Of a DNA stretch of 64,000 nt, positions 36,611 through 46,498 are shown one piece after another. How positions within the stretch are numbered: position 1 is the first letter of the stretch; each line of letters begins with the position of its first letter. A program made the position numbers and the translations under genes. Origin of the DNA: Haloprofundus halophilus (GTDB taxonomy: Archaea > Halobacteriota > Halobacteria > Halobacteriales > Haloferacaceae); the NCBI RefSeq assembly GCF_003439925.1, contig NZ_QQRR01000003.1, positions 1 to 64,000 on the forward strand. Direction: 5' to 3'. The notes beneath the pieces were generated by a model that saw only the letters and a list, made by a program, of their open reading frames with translations, was not told the origin of the DNA and did not search any database.

Positions 36611-37471
36611 TTAGAGGTCCGGTCGCCGGTTGAGCCGGCTCTCGCCGGGCAGGTCCGCGCTGTCGTTCTCTATGCCGCCGGTGAACTGTCGCCGGAACTT
36701 GCCGGCGTCGATGTCCAGCGACCGCATCGCGGTGCTTCGGACGACCTTCGGTTCGTCCTCGTTGGCGGCTATCTCCTCCAGTCGCCGTTCCGCTCGCTCG
36801 TCGTCGACGCCGGCCAGCAGGTGGGCGGCCCACTCTCGCACTCGCTCGCTGTCGTCGTACGAGAGGTCGAGCAGCGTCTCTAACGTGTCCGCACCGTGAA
36901 TCTTGAACAGAGAGATGGCCGCGTTCCGCCGAACGGCGTGGTGGTCGTCCTCGAGTAACGTTTCGAGGTGTTGCTCGTGGGCGATTCGGTCGATACGATC
37001 CAGCGCCACTGTCGCCTCCGCACGGACCCAGGGGTCCTCGTCAGCGAGGGCTTGTCGGGCGGCCCTTCCGGAGCGCTCGCTCACCTTCTCGCTCGCACCG
37101 TCGCCGCCGAGATTGCCGAGGGACTCGACGGCGAACTGCCTGACGTCGCTATCCTCGTCCGCGAGTCCGATCTCGACGAGCGCGTCCAAGACGCCCGTCG
37201 ACGGTCGCTCCTCGCCCAGCGCGAGCGCCGCTCGTCGACGCTCGACGCGGTCGCCCGACGCCAGTTCCTCGATCAGTTCCGCGGCGGAGTGGTCGGCGAC
37301 CGGCCCCAGATCCGTCGCCTGAAGTTCCCGCGGCGTCGCCTCGCCCAGCGTCACGTCCCTGCTCACCTCGATGTCCGCCAACCCACCGGGTTCCTCGCCG
37401 AAGCCCGGGCTCTGCTCCGGGTGGACGCGGGGATCCGTCGGACCGTCGGTCGCCTCGTCGGGGTCTCTCAT
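36611..37471 (-). CDS. HEAT-repeat protein in the nar operon
   Basis: A 286-residue helical protein. Repeating RRRAALALGE, DVRQFAVESLGNL, VRAEATVALDRI, VRRNAAISLFKI and VREWAAHLLAG units, about 30 residues apart, are HEAT/PBS-lyase-type repeats. The ATG at 37471 overlaps the upstream stop (ATGA). No catalytic motif. HEAT proteins are scaffolds; in this operon it may help assemble or mature the reductase, together with the Mrp protein that follows it. That is inference from position. Confidence 0.82.
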   Translation of the reverse strand: MRDPDEATDGPTDPRVHPEQSPGFGEEPGGLADIEVSRDVTLGEATPRELQATDLGPVADHSAAELIEELASGDRVERRRAALALGEERPSTGVLDALVEIGLADEDSDVRQFAVESLGNLGGDGASEKVSERSGRAARQALADEDPWVRAEATVALDRIDRIAHEQHLETLLEDDHHAVRRNAAISLFKIHGADTLETLLDLSYDDSERVREWAAHLLAGVDDERAERRLEEIAANEDEPKVVRSTAMRSLDIDAGKFRRQFTGGIENDSADLPGESRLNRRPDL

Positions 37472-38430
37472 TCCGGACCACCCTTCGCGTTCCACTCACG
37501 TGAATCCTCGCCGGCGAGCCGACCGGTCGAGGTGAGCGCCAGCGTCGCACCTAGCAGCACCGCCGTCGCTCGCGGCAGCGTCGCCGGGACGCCCGCGAGC
37601 AGGAGGAGCCCGGTACCCGTCGCCGAGCCGTACTCACGGCGGCGGAGCCCGCCGACCGCCGCGGCCGTCCCCCCACCGAGTGCGAGTGCGACGAACAGGT
37701 GAGGCACGTCGACGACGGCGAACCCCACCAGCAGGCCGCTCCCGACGGCGAACGGTCGCGTAACGCTCGCGTAGACGACGAGGGCGACCGCCAGACCCCC
37801 GGCGAGGAGCGCGACCCGGTCGCCCTCAGCACGGACGCCGAGGGCCGCGAGGCCACCGAGCGCGAGGAGCCCCCCGACCCCGCGGAACCCCGCCCCGAGC
37901 ACGCCGGTGTTGCTCGCCAACGAGACGGCAATGCCGGCGATGACGAGCGCTCCGATGACGACTCGACGCCCCTCGCGATAGGTCGCGGGCCGGCCGAGGG
38001 CCCCGAACAACGCGAGGGCGCCGCCGAAGACGACGGCGGCGACCGCCGGCAGGGTCGCGCCCTCGCCGACCGTCGCCAACAGCCCGAACACGCCGGCGAA
38101 GAGGAATCCGACGCGGACTTCGTCCCGTCGGGTGGCCAGTGCGACCGCGACGAGGGCCACCGCGACGACGACGGGCGTCCCGTCGACCGCAAGCGAGTGG
38201 AGGGGCCCCGGGACGGCGAGCGGTCGAGCGGGTAAGTTCCGAACGACGCCGATGGTCGTCGCGAACGCGACCGTCCCAAGCGCTGCGACGCTGGCTGCGA
38301 GGACGAGACGGTCACGACCGACGGCACTACGCGGCCAGTCCCGGTTGCGGCTACTCTGCGAGTTTGTTCGTACGGTCGCTCCGGGCTCTTCGCCCGTGCT
38401 CGGCCGCTCGCTAGACGGTTCGTTGCTCAC
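37468..38430 (-). CDS. Polytopic membrane protein in the nar operon, function unknown
   Basis: A 320-residue protein with about nine hydrophobic segments after a Ser/Arg/Thr-rich N-terminal tail of ~40 residues. Text such as LLATVGEGATLPAVAAVVFGG is Ala/Gly/Val-rich and has few charged residues in the membrane. A His in VDVPHLFVALALGGG is the only clear potential heme ligand. It overlaps both neighbours by 4 bp, so it is translated with them. Related proteins are known to me only as hypothetical nar-operon members. Confidence 0.75.
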   Translation of the reverse strand: MSNEPSSERPSTGEEPGATVRTNSQSSRNRDWPRSAVGRDRLVLAASVAALGTVAFATTIGVVRNLPARPLAVPGPLHSLAVDGTPVVVAVALVAVALATRRDEVRVGFLFAGVFGLLATVGEGATLPAVAAVVFGGALALFGALGRPATYREGRRVVIGALVIAGIAVSLASNTGVLGAGFRGVGGLLALGGLAALGVRAEGDRVALLAGGLAVALVVYASVTRPFAVGSGLLVGFAVVDVPHLFVALALGGGTAAAVGGLRRREYGSATGTGLLLLAGVPATLPRATAVLLGATLALTSTGRLAGEDSREWNAKGGPE

Positions 38431-39173
38431 GTCCCTTCCTCCCGGTCGCCCACGTCGGCGGCCAAGTCGTCCACGTCGGCGGCCAAGTCGTCCACGTCGG
38501 CGGCGGTGAACCGGTCGAGAAAATCGCCGAGGCGGCCGTACAGGCCGGTCCCTGGCTCCGACCCGAGGGTCTCGACCACTCCCTCGGCGAACACCCGGAG
38601 GTGACGGTCGTGGAACTCAAGACGCGCGGCCGTGACAACGGGGTCGACGGCGGCTTCGCGGCGACAGAGATACCCCATGAACTCCAGTTCGAGTCGCAGG
38701 TGGTCGTGGTTGCGACGAACCTCCTGGTCGACCCTGCAGCCGAAGTACTCGTACGCCCGCGCCAGGTCGAGGTTGACGTCGTTCCAGGAGACGTTCGGCC
38801 GGTAGTCGGACTCGTACAGCGAGACGGGGGGTCCCTCGTTGTAGACGGTACCGTCCGTCTTGTCGACGACCTCCGAGTAGCCGACGACGAACAGGTCGTT
38901 GTACCGCGCCGAGAGGTCCGCCCGGTCCTCTTCGACGGTGAGGTCCGGCGGCTCGACGTCGAGAGCCGTCCGGTCGAGGAGCGCGGCGACCTCGGCGGTG
39001 ACCGTCCCGTCGGAGAGCGCGGCGTACAACTCCTCGTCGGCCTCGGTGAACAGCCGCGCCAGCAGCGCGTAGATGGCCCCGCGAGCGCCGATGTCGACGT
39101 CGAGGTCGTCGGCCAGTTCGCCCGTCCGGGCGACGCCCCCGATTCGGTCGTCGTCGTCGGTCGCCACGGTCAC
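38427..39173 (-). CDS. narJ: NarJ/TorD-family molybdoenzyme chaperone
   Basis: A 248-residue all-helical TorD/DmsD-type chaperone. The family motif is seen as YNDLFVVGY, GPPVSLYESDY and the HDHLRLELEFMGYL helix. It would bind the NarG apoprotein until the molybdenum cofactor is inserted and hold back Tat export. The C-terminus has an odd tail of ADVDDLA repeats, from a 21-bp tandem repeat in the DNA. It overlaps the preceding and following genes by 4 bp. Confidence 0.85.
   Translation of the reverse strand: MTVATDDDDRIGGVARTGELADDLDVDIGARGAIYALLARLFTEADEELYAALSDGTVTAEVAALLDRTALDVEPPDLTVEEDRADLSARYNDLFVVGYSEVVDKTDGTVYNEGPPVSLYESDYRPNVSWNDVNLDLARAYEYFGCRVDQEVRRNHDHLRLELEFMGYLCRREAAVDPVVTAARLEFHDRHLRVFAEGVVETLGSEPGTGLYGRLGDFLDRFTAADVDDLAADVDDLAADVGDREEGT
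38451..38504 (-). repeat. 21-bp tandem repeat at the narJ 3' end
   Basis: Two exact 21-bp units (38451-38471 and 38472-38492) plus a partial third encode ADVDDLA repeats at the chaperone C-terminus. The exactness suggests a recent slippage event. Confidence 0.85.
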
Positions 39174-39988
39174 TCACCCCTCGTTCGGCGGATTCCCTCG
39201 ATGGTGACCAGCGTCGTGAAGACCATCCCGAGGCCGGCGACGAGCCAGAGAATCGTCTCGTACGGCGGCCCCTCTGGACCCGGCCCGAGCGCGAGATAGT
39301 ACCACTCGCTGGTGGCTTTCGCGCCGGAGCGCTCCATGCTCGAACCGTTCCAGACGGCGACGGCGACGTCGACGTCCCGTTCGGTGGAGAAGGTCGTCCG
39401 GTCGTCACTGGAGTCGGTCAGCGGCCGCGACAGCACCACGTACCAGCGACCGTCGCGGTACGTCGCGTTGCTCTCTAAGTCGCTGTCGTCGAGGACCGTG
39501 GTCGTCCCCGGTCCCCCGGCCAGCAGTTCCTGGCTGACGTTCAGCCCGTTCCAGTACCAGACGTTGACCCGGTTGTCGGTGCTACCCATGGCGATCGGCG
39601 GCCGCGCGCTCTCGTTGACGGGCACCTGGACGGCGACCGCGTCGGCGAACTGGCGCACGTCGCCGGCGGCGGTATCCCGCGTCGGGTCGGCCCAGGACAC
39701 GCGGAGGTACAGCCGTTCGTCGGTCCGCGCACTGGCGACGCGTACCTCGTCGACCGTACTCTCGTCACCGCCGGGGACGGCCGCACCGGAACTGCTGAGG
39801 GGCACGCCGGCGGACGGGGCTTGGGTCCATTCCTCGCCGTCGGCCGTGTCCAGCGTGGCTCCGTCGTCTACGTCCGCCACCGGGATCTCGTAGGCCGGCC
39901 GGGCCGACACCAGCGCCGGCGCGGCGAGCGTCGTAACCACGAGGCTGGCGGCGAGCAACGCCGCCAAGAGCGCCGGTCTACGTTCCAT
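39170..39988 (-). CDS. Gamma-subunit-like heme b protein (ethylbenzene-dehydrogenase/DMSO-reductase type II gamma family)
   Basis: A 272-residue protein with an N-terminal signal peptide and a C-terminal membrane helix (ILWLVAGLGMVFTTLV). The central beta-rich domain matches the type II DMSO-reductase gamma pattern, with VRVASARTDERLYLRVSW and the NVWYWNGLN stretch. These subunits bind one heme b through Met and Lys and accept electrons from the beta subunit. It lies 60 bp after narH, the only sizeable gap in the operon. It would replace the cytochrome NarI of bacteria. Confidence 0.75.
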   Translation of the reverse strand: MERRPALLAALLAASLVVTTLAAPALVSARPAYEIPVADVDDGATLDTADGEEWTQAPSAGVPLSSSGAAVPGGDESTVDEVRVASARTDERLYLRVSWADPTRDTAAGDVRQFADAVAVQVPVNESARPPIAMGSTDNRVNVWYWNGLNVSQELLAGGPGTTTVLDDSDLESNATYRDGRWYVVLSRPLTDSSDDRTTFSTERDVDVAVAVWNGSSMERSGAKATSEWYYLALGPGPEGPPYETILWLVAGLGMVFTTLVTIEGIRRTRGE

Positions 39989-40048
39989 CTGCTCTCCCCC
40001 AGCACGGCGTCGCCGCCGTCAGACGCGTCTGCGGACTGTCGGACCCCA

Positions 40049-41098
40049 TCAGTCGAACACCTCCAGTCGGTACTGGTCCGTGGTGTCGGTCGTCGTCAGC
40101 AGCTCCATGACCTCGCTCTCCTCGCCGCGCTCGACTTTCGCGCGCTCTCGCTCGATGGTGTTCAGTGCCTCGTGGACGTCGGGACCGAACAGCTCCTCGA
40201 GGTAGTTTCGCGGGATGCGCTCGGATTCGATGGACTCGCCGCTCTCGGAGTGCTGTGGCGGTGCGAACGGCGGGATGTAGTAGACGTTCGGTTCCGTGCG
40301 GTACTCGGGGTGGAGCCGCACGGCGACCTCGTGTTCGTTGACGAGCTTGTGGATCGGACCCTCCTCGTCGTCGAGGTAGCCGACCAGCCGGAGCTGGGGT
40401 GGGCAGTCCTCCGCACAGGACGGCGGCAGAACCTCGCCCTCCGGCCCCTCGCCCTCGATGCGCGGGTAGCAGAAGATGCACTTCTCGGAGGTCTTCTTCA
40501 TCGCGTTGTAGTACACCTTTTTATAGGGGCACCCCTCGACGCAGTAGCGGTAACCGCGGCAGCGGTCCTGGTCGACGAGGACGATGCCGTCCTCCTCGCG
40601 CTTGTACAGCGCCGAGCGCGGACAGGCCTCGACGCAGGAGGGGTGGGTGCAGTGGTTGCAGATTCTGGGGAGGTAGAAGTAGTAGGAGTTGGGATACTCG
40701 CCGGCGCCCTCGTCCTCGTCGAAGTTCGGCCCCCAGTCGGGCTGTTCCATCGGCCGCAGGGGCTCGTCGCTCCCCTCGTACATCACCTGCTCGTGGTTGA
40801 ACTCCCAGGCGCGGCCGTACGCCTCCTTGTCCTGCAACTCGCCGGGCGTGCGCTCCTCGCCGTCCTCGTCCCAGCCGCCGCCCATCTCCTCCCAGTCGCG
40901 CGGATAGCCCGAACCGGGCTTGGTCTCGACGTTGTTCCAGTACATGTACTCGCGGCCGCCGCCGTCGGTCCAGTTAGTCTTACAGGCGATGGTGCAGGTC
41001 TGACAGCCGATGCACTTGTTCAGGTCCATCACCATCGCGACCTGGTGGTCGATGCCGTCGGCGAGGCGGACGTCGGTGCCGTCGTCGGTCTGGCTCAT
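40049..41098 (-). CDS. narH: Nitrate reductase beta subunit (four-cluster ferredoxin)
   Basis: A 349-residue iron-sulfur subunit. The clusters' Cys groups are visible: CIGCQTCTIAC, CNHCTHPSCVEACP, CRGYRYCVEGCP (Tyr in place of a Cys, as in NarH where this cluster is [3Fe-4S]) and CIFCYPR. It has no signal, so it is exported with NarG by the Tat system. It overlaps narG by 4 bp (narG stop and narH start). It passes electrons from the gamma-like or cytochrome partner to the NarG site. Confidence 0.93.
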   Translation of the reverse strand: MSQTDDGTDVRLADGIDHQVAMVMDLNKCIGCQTCTIACKTNWTDGGGREYMYWNNVETKPGSGYPRDWEEMGGGWDEDGEERTPGELQDKEAYGRAWEFNHEQVMYEGSDEPLRPMEQPDWGPNFDEDEGAGEYPNSYYFYLPRICNHCTHPSCVEACPRSALYKREEDGIVLVDQDRCRGYRYCVEGCPYKKVYYNAMKKTSEKCIFCYPRIEGEGPEGEVLPPSCAEDCPPQLRLVGYLDDEEGPIHKLVNEHEVAVRLHPEYRTEPNVYYIPPFAPPQHSESGESIESERIPRNYLEELFGPDVHEALNTIERERAKVERGEESEVMELLTTTDTTDQYRLEVFD

Positions 41099-44000
41099 CG
41101 GTCGTCACCTTCCGTCGGACCGGCGACGCCGTCGAGCTGACTGTCCGACTCGTTGGCTGTCGTGTTTCCGTCGCTGGTTTCGTTCTCGGTGCCGTCGTCT
41201 TCGCCGTCTGCGGCCGGTCTCTCGGACTCCTCGTCGGCGTTGGCGTCGGCGCTCTCTCCGATCCGTTCGATCTCGACGCGGACGTCGCTGTTGACGCCGG
41301 TCGGGCCCCAGTAGTTCGGGCGGAACGAGAGGTGTTCGCCGGTGTCTTCGGGATACTGGACGAGCTGGGTGGGTTTCATGTACATGGATACGAGCGAGTT
41401 GAAGTTGTTGCGGTCGGGGAACTGGAACCGCTCCCAGGCGAAGTACATCCGAGCCGTTCCGGGTTCGCCGCTCGGGTAGCGCTTGGCCTGAATCTCCAGT
41501 TCGCCGACGTCGTTGTACAGCCGAACGGTGTCTCCGTCCTGGATGTCCCGTTCGTCCATGTCCTCAGGGTTGAGGTAGACGACGGGTTCGCCGCGCTGGA
41601 GTCGGAGCATCTTCGTCGAGTCCCGCCAGGTCGAGTGGATCGACCACCGGCCGTGGGGCGTGTTGTACCGGAGGGGGTACTCCTCGCGGTCCTGCAGCGT
41701 CGGCGACTCCTTGTGGGTCGGGAGCTGCTCGCCGAGTTCGAGGAACCAGTCGTGGTCGACGTAGTACTGCTGGCGGCCCGTGAAGGTCGGCCAGGGCTGT
41801 TTGTCCTGGACGTACCGCTGCCAGGCGGTGAACGGTTCCCCTTCCTCGATATCCGAGGTCCAGTGCTCGCCGACCGAGAGGAAGCGCCGCGGTTGCTCGT
41901 CGATATCGTCGAACGTGATCTGCTCGTCGGTCCCCTCCGGGTTCGTCTCCTCGGAGTTCTCGAGGATGAACTCGCAGGCGGCCCGGTCCTCCGCGAGGGC
42001 GCCGTCCTCGCCCGTCAACCAGTCTCGGACGTAGTCGTCGTGGACCGACTGGAGGTTTATCTCGCGGTTCCGACCCCGGTCCTCGACTGGGCCGACGTTT
42101 CGGTCCGTGGCGACCTCCTGAATCTTCGCGGCCAGTTCGCGGAAGATCTGCCAGTCGGTCTTCGACTCGCCTAGCGGTTCGACCGCCGGCGTGAACGGAT
42201 GGACGTAGCTGTGCATGTCCGTCATCGAGAGGTCGTGTTTCTCGTAGTGGCTAGCCGTCGGCAGGACGATGTCCGAGTACAGCGCCGAGGAGTCCATCCG
42301 GAAGTTGATGTCGACTATCAGGTCGAGTTTCGGCCACAGCTGCTCCTCGATGGCGACGTTGCCCTTGGACTGGTTGAAGTAGTTCCCCCGCCACATGAAC
42401 AGGACGCTGGGGTCGGGGCGGGTGCCGTCGTCGCGCTCGGCAGGGTACACCGGCATCCACTCGCGGTCGATCGACTCTTGAATCATCTGGGCCGTTCTCT
42501 CGTCGACGTTCTCGAGGATGTCGCAGTGGAAGTACGTCCACAGCGTCGTCGGGACGGAACGGACGTCGCCGGTCGGATACGAGAGGTCCCGCCAGCCGCT
42601 GTACGTCCAGATCTTCTCCTGGCCGACGTAGTGGTCGAACCCGGTGCCCCGCCGGCCGAGGTTCCCCGTCAGCGTCACGAGCAACTGGATCGCGCGGTTA
42701 CCCAGGTCGTTGTGGTACCAGTCGTTGACGCCTTTGCCGTGGATGATCTTCCCCCGCTCGACGGTCGCGAACTCGCGGGCGACCTCCTGGTGGGTCTGGC
42801 GGCCGACGCCGGTGATCTCGTTGACGCGCTCGGGCGTGTATTGGGCGAGTTCGTCCCGGAGGTTCTCCCAGACCGAGCGAACCGCCACTTGGCCGCCGCC
42901 AGCCGTCGAGACGGACGTGTCGACCGAGAGCTGCGGGTCGAAGTCGAGTTCGATGCTCGCCGTCTCGTCGTGCTGGCCGTCGCGGTTGCCCAGAGATGCC
43001 GGTGCGACCCGCAGAGTACCGCTCCCGTCCTGCATCACGAACACCTTCTCGGGGTCGTCGACTCCCCCGCCGAGGCCGGCGACCTCGCTGGCCCGCAGGA
43101 ACTTGCCGGTGTCCTCTCTGACCAGCAACGGCATGTCGCTCTGTTCCTTCAGGTGGGCCTCGTCGTACAGTCCCTCCTCGACGATCGTTCGGGCCATACC
43201 CAGCGCCAGCGCGGGGTCGCTGCCGGGTTCGGGACTCAGCCAGTCGTCACAGTGAATCGCCGTCTGGGAGTAGTCCGTGAAGACGCCGACCCGTTTCGTG
43301 TCGTTGTAGGCTGCCTCGAGGAAGTACTTCGCGTCGGGGATGCGCGTGACGTTGATGTTCGAACCCCAGGCGATGATGTAGTCGGCGTGGTACCAGTCGG
43401 CACTCTCGGCGTTGTCCGTCTGAGTGCCCCACGTGATGGGTTCGCCCGGCGGCAGGTCGGAGTACCAGTCGTAGAACGACATCGTCACGCCGCCGAGCAG
43501 GTCGAGCAGTCGGCTCCCGGAGGCGAAGGAGACCGGACTCATCGCGGGAATCGGTGTGAAACCGTTGACGGCGTCGTACTCCCCCGCCCGAACCGTCTCC
43601 ACCACCTTCTCGGCGATCTCCGTCAGCGCCTCGTCCCAGGAGATGCGTTCCCACTTGCCCTCGCCGCGCTCACCGGTACGCCGCAAGGGGTGAAGCACCC
43701 GGTGGTCGGCGTTGACGTAGTCGGAGTAGCAGGCGCCTTTCTGACACCCGCGCGGGTTGGGGTCCGGCGCGCTCTCGTCGAACTGGGGGTAGTCGCCGGC
43801 TTGCGACTCCCGCCAGACCTGGCCGTTGCGGACGTACACCTCCCACGAGCAGCTCCCGGTGCAGTTGACGCTGTGCGTCGAGCGGGCCGTCGAGTCCCAA
43901 TCCCACCGCTCGCGGTAGAGGTCCTCCCAGTCGCGGTAAGGGTAGTCGCCGATCGGGTCGTCGACGACCTGGAGCGTATCCATCTCTCCGTGCTGGTCGG

Positions 44001-44127
44001 CGAGACCGACGCCGGTGATGCCCAGCGCCGCACCGAGGCCGATTCCCTTCAGGAAGTCACGGCGGGCCGTGTCGATGTCTGTGGTAGCCGATTCCGAGTC
44101 GTCGTGGAAGTCGTTACTGTTGCTCAT
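41095..44127 (-). CDS. narG: Nitrate reductase catalytic subunit (outward-facing Nar)
   Basis: A 1010-residue molybdopterin enzyme. Start at 44127, from the 4-bp overlap with the preceding small gene. The Tat signal is RRDFLKGIGLGAALG. The FS0 cluster ligands appear as HSVNCTGSC with His and three Cys, and the NarG-type motif RGCQKGACYSDYV follows. Downstream text such as YFNQSKGN and the dinucleotide-binding C-terminal domain fit the family. An exported NarG reduces nitrate to nitrite outside the cell, supplying NirK on the same side of the membrane. The last 45 residues are an acidic Glu/Ser/Asn-rich tail. Confidence 0.94.
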   Translation of the reverse strand: MSNSNDFHDDSESATTDIDTARRDFLKGIGLGAALGITGVGLADQHGEMDTLQVVDDPIGDYPYRDWEDLYRERWDWDSTARSTHSVNCTGSCSWEVYVRNGQVWRESQAGDYPQFDESAPDPNPRGCQKGACYSDYVNADHRVLHPLRRTGERGEGKWERISWDEALTEIAEKVVETVRAGEYDAVNGFTPIPAMSPVSFASGSRLLDLLGGVTMSFYDWYSDLPPGEPITWGTQTDNAESADWYHADYIIAWGSNINVTRIPDAKYFLEAAYNDTKRVGVFTDYSQTAIHCDDWLSPEPGSDPALALGMARTIVEEGLYDEAHLKEQSDMPLLVREDTGKFLRASEVAGLGGGVDDPEKVFVMQDGSGTLRVAPASLGNRDGQHDETASIELDFDPQLSVDTSVSTAGGGQVAVRSVWENLRDELAQYTPERVNEITGVGRQTHQEVAREFATVERGKIIHGKGVNDWYHNDLGNRAIQLLVTLTGNLGRRGTGFDHYVGQEKIWTYSGWRDLSYPTGDVRSVPTTLWTYFHCDILENVDERTAQMIQESIDREWMPVYPAERDDGTRPDPSVLFMWRGNYFNQSKGNVAIEEQLWPKLDLIVDINFRMDSSALYSDIVLPTASHYEKHDLSMTDMHSYVHPFTPAVEPLGESKTDWQIFRELAAKIQEVATDRNVGPVEDRGRNREINLQSVHDDYVRDWLTGEDGALAEDRAACEFILENSEETNPEGTDEQITFDDIDEQPRRFLSVGEHWTSDIEEGEPFTAWQRYVQDKQPWPTFTGRQQYYVDHDWFLELGEQLPTHKESPTLQDREEYPLRYNTPHGRWSIHSTWRDSTKMLRLQRGEPVVYLNPEDMDERDIQDGDTVRLYNDVGELEIQAKRYPSGEPGTARMYFAWERFQFPDRNNFNSLVSMYMKPTQLVQYPEDTGEHLSFRPNYWGPTGVNSDVRVEIERIGESADANADEESERPAADGEDDGTENETSDGNTTANESDSQLDGVAGPTEGDDR

Positions 44128-44321
44128 TGTCGATCGATGATCACTGTCAGCAGTCCGAAGACGACGCCCAGCCCCGCGACGGTGAGGCCGGTCGCCGTCC
44201 CGCCGCCGACGTGGAGCCCGGCGCCGATCAGGGCGACCCCGAGTAGTTTGCTCACCCGATCCACCCACCGGTACTTGCGCTCGGACAGCGTTCGATTCCA
44301 GCCCCCGTGGTGGTCACTCAT
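44124..44321 (-). CDS. Small membrane protein of the nar operon
   Basis: A 65-residue protein starting at the ATG at 44321, inside the last 8 bp of the cytochrome b gene; its stop overlaps the narG start (ATGA). The N-terminus is charged ([18 protein letters not shown]) and two hydrophobic stretches follow ([15 protein letters not shown] and [16 protein letters not shown]). It is probably a small accessory subunit that stabilises cytochrome b or NarGH; no family recognised. Both overlaps argue that it is translated. Confidence 0.7.
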   Translation of the reverse strand: MSDHHGGWNRTLSERKYRWVDRVSKLLGVALIGAGLHVGGGTATGLTVAGLGVVFGLLTVIIDRQ

Positions 44322-45762
44322 CGGTACCCTCTGGTCGGTTGCCGCCCTCGTCGGCGGTCGATGACATCTCGTCCGGTGCGTCGCCGGCTCCAGTTTCGAC
44401 GCCACCCCGACCGCTGCCCCCGTCGCTAACGGCCGGGCCGCCGGCCCGTCCGTCGTCGCCGAAGCCGCCGAGGACGGCGTAGGTCGCGAGACCGGCGAGG
44501 ACGGGACCGACGAGTAACATCGCCGTCAGGTACGGCCTGATCGCCGCCGTCGTCGACCCGACGAGGTCGGCGACGATGACGTCCATGCCGGCGATCGAAG
44601 CCAGCATCACGAAGACGACCCCCGTGATGCCGACTGCAGTGGGGAAGGGTCGCTCCAGGGGGTTGGCTCCGAAGTGAGTCGGCTCCGACTCGTAGTCGAC
44701 GAACGGCCAGACGGCGACGGCGACGAACACCAGCCCGGGCAGAAAGAGCCCGCCGACGAACTCGGAACTGACGTGGACGCCGAACAGGTCGAAACTCATC
44801 CAGGCCGGTGTGAGCTTCAGGAAGCCGTACCCCCACATCAGGAACCAGTCGGGCATCACCAGAGAGGGCGTACTCGCCGGGTCGGTCGGGCCGTACTCCG
44901 CGATGTTGTGGACGGGGAGGAACCCGGCCAGCAACGACAGCACCGCCAACGTCAGGAAGAAGACGACGGCGCTGACCGCGGCCTGATTGGGTACCATCGG
45001 GAGCCCGACCACGACGCTATCGTCGTCCCGGTCGACGTGCTCGCGCCCGCTCACGTCCCCGTCACGCGGAGCCTCCGTGTGCTTCTGGCGTATCAGTATG
45101 GCGAAGTGCAAGCCGAGTAGCCCGGCGATCAGCAGGGGTATCACGAGCACGTGGAGGAAGAAGAGTCTGGGCACCGTCGCACTCGAGGGGAAATCACCCC
45201 CGAAGACGATCTGGCCGACGGATTCGCCGACCAACGGTATCGATATGGCGATGTTGTAGCCGATAGACACCGCGGTACTGGCGAACTCGTCGAAGGGTAG
45301 CGCGTAACCGGTGTAGGCCGCCCCCATCGAGAGGCCGGCGAGTCCGGTCCCGACGAGCCAGTTGATTTCGCGGGGGTTGCGATACGCGCCCGTGAAGAAC
45401 ACCCGTAACATGTGCAACCCGATGGAGGCGATGAACAGGTGGGCCGCCCAGTGGTGTATCCGCCTGATGAACATGCCGAAGGGCACGTCGTAGGTGATGT
45501 TGAGGACGCTGACGAACGCCTCGGGCATCTCCTCGCCCTGGAACTCGGCGACGCTCCCTTCGTACTCGACGTCCGTGGTACTCGGCTCGAAGAAGAAGCC
45601 GAGGAAGATGCCCGTCAGCACCAACAGCAGGAAACAGAAGGCGGCGACCTCCCCGAGCAGGTACGAATCCTCCGCGGGGAACGCCTTTCCGAGGAACGTC
45701 TGGGCCTCACCGAGACCGAGCCGGTCGTCGAACCAACCGTAGAGGCGGTCGAGTCGGTTCAT
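44314..45762 (-). CDS. narC: Cytochrome b (bc1/b6f type) of the Nar complex
   Basis: A 482-residue cytochrome b with about nine membrane segments. The heme-ligating His pairs are in [12 protein letters not shown] and GLHMLR (first helix pair) and in [11 protein letters not shown] and GLHFAI (second). The b-family quinone-site motif [10 protein letters not shown] is a variant of the usual PEWYF. A cytosolic tail of ~65 residues is Gly/Asp/Glu-rich. With the Rieske protein downstream of the first gene it makes a bc1-like quinol oxidase feeding NarGH, as described for haloarchaeal nar operons. The gene symbol follows that usage. Confidence 0.88.
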   Translation of the reverse strand: MNRLDRLYGWFDDRLGLGEAQTFLGKAFPAEDSYLLGEVAAFCFLLLVLTGIFLGFFFEPSTTDVEYEGSVAEFQGEEMPEAFVSVLNITYDVPFGMFIRRIHHWAAHLFIASIGLHMLRVFFTGAYRNPREINWLVGTGLAGLSMGAAYTGYALPFDEFASTAVSIGYNIAISIPLVGESVGQIVFGGDFPSSATVPRLFFLHVLVIPLLIAGLLGLHFAILIRQKHTEAPRDGDVSGREHVDRDDDSVVVGLPMVPNQAAVSAVVFFLTLAVLSLLAGFLPVHNIAEYGPTDPASTPSLVMPDWFLMWGYGFLKLTPAWMSFDLFGVHVSSEFVGGLFLPGLVFVAVAVWPFVDYESEPTHFGANPLERPFPTAVGITGVVFVMLASIAGMDVIVADLVGSTTAAIRPYLTAMLLVGPVLAGLATYAVLGGFGDDGRAGGPAVSDGGSGRGGVETGAGDAPDEMSSTADEGGNRPEGTDE

Positions 45763-45763
45763 C

Positions 45764-46498
45764 TCACTCCCCTCCCCCGGCTCCGACGGGTTCTTCGAAA
45801 TCCCCGACGGCGATGAGTTCCCCGTCGCCCGAGATGGTGATCGGGAGCTGTGGGAGCGGGCGCGGCGGCGGGCCGCCGGTCACGTCGGCACCCGAGAGTG
45901 GGTCGAACCGGCCCGAGTGACACGGACAGACCAACGTATCGCCGTCGCGGTCGGCGACCATACAGCCTGCGTGCGTGCAGACCTTTGAGTAGGCGGCGTA
46001 GCCGCCGGCGGTGAACTCGAGTCTGGTCGTGCCGCCGTAGGCGTTCTCCGGAAACCGGACGAGTAGCGTCGGAGCCCGGTCGATGCCCGGTCGCGGCTCC
46101 GGAAAGACGGTCATATGTTCGCCCTCAGCCAGTCGCCCTTCCTCGATTCGTGTACCCTCGTCGTCGACGAGGGCGACGCCGTCGGAGTAGACCGGGCCGG
46201 TGTAGGAACGCTCGAAGACGCGGGTCAACCCCGCGAGTGGCGCGACGAGGCTGCCGATGGCGGCCAGGCCACCGATGGTCGCCAGCGCCTTCGCATAGTC
46301 CCGCCGTTCCATCGCCGCCCGATTGTTTCGCCAAAAGTCCTCGTAGATGCTCGGCGTTTCGGCCGGTTTCGACCCGGAACAGGGACAGCCGCCATCGGCG
46401 CTCCGTGCCGTATCGTCCCGGTCCGTCTCCGCGCCCCCCTCGGAGTCTGCCGTCGGAGACGGTCGTAGATCGCTTTCGTGTCTCGTGTGTTCGTCCAT
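45764..46498 (-). CDS. narB: Rieske [2Fe-2S] protein of the Nar complex
   Basis: A 244-residue Rieske protein. Cluster ligands are CTHAGC and CPCHSGRF in the C-terminal third. One membrane helix ([20 protein letters not shown] near residues 70-90) follows a hydrophilic N-terminus that holds an unusual CPCSG pair. Its start at 46498 overlaps the preceding stop by one base (TGATG), so translation is coupled. With cytochrome b it forms a quinol:NarGH electron path. The ferredoxin-like [12 protein letters not shown] loop is normal for Rieske folds. Confidence 0.88.
   Translation of the reverse strand: MDEHTRHESDLRPSPTADSEGGAETDRDDTARSADGGCPCSGSKPAETPSIYEDFWRNNRAAMERRDYAKALATIGGLAAIGSLVAPLAGLTRVFERSYTGPVYSDGVALVDDEGTRIEEGRLAEGEHMTVFPEPRPGIDRAPTLLVRFPENAYGGTTRLEFTAGGYAAYSKVCTHAGCMVADRDGDTLVCPCHSGRFDPLSGADVTGGPPPRPLPQLPITISGDGELIAVGDFEEPVGAGGGE

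Noticed and set aside
36611..37495. GTG at 37495 as start of the HEAT-repeat protein
   Set aside because: The ATG at 37471 gives a normal 4-bp stop/start overlap with the upstream gene, as elsewhere in the operon.
41332..44364. Long antisense frames opposite narG (280 and 721 codons)
   Set aside because: Antisense shadows caused by high GC at third positions; no motifs, while the narG strand has full family signatures.
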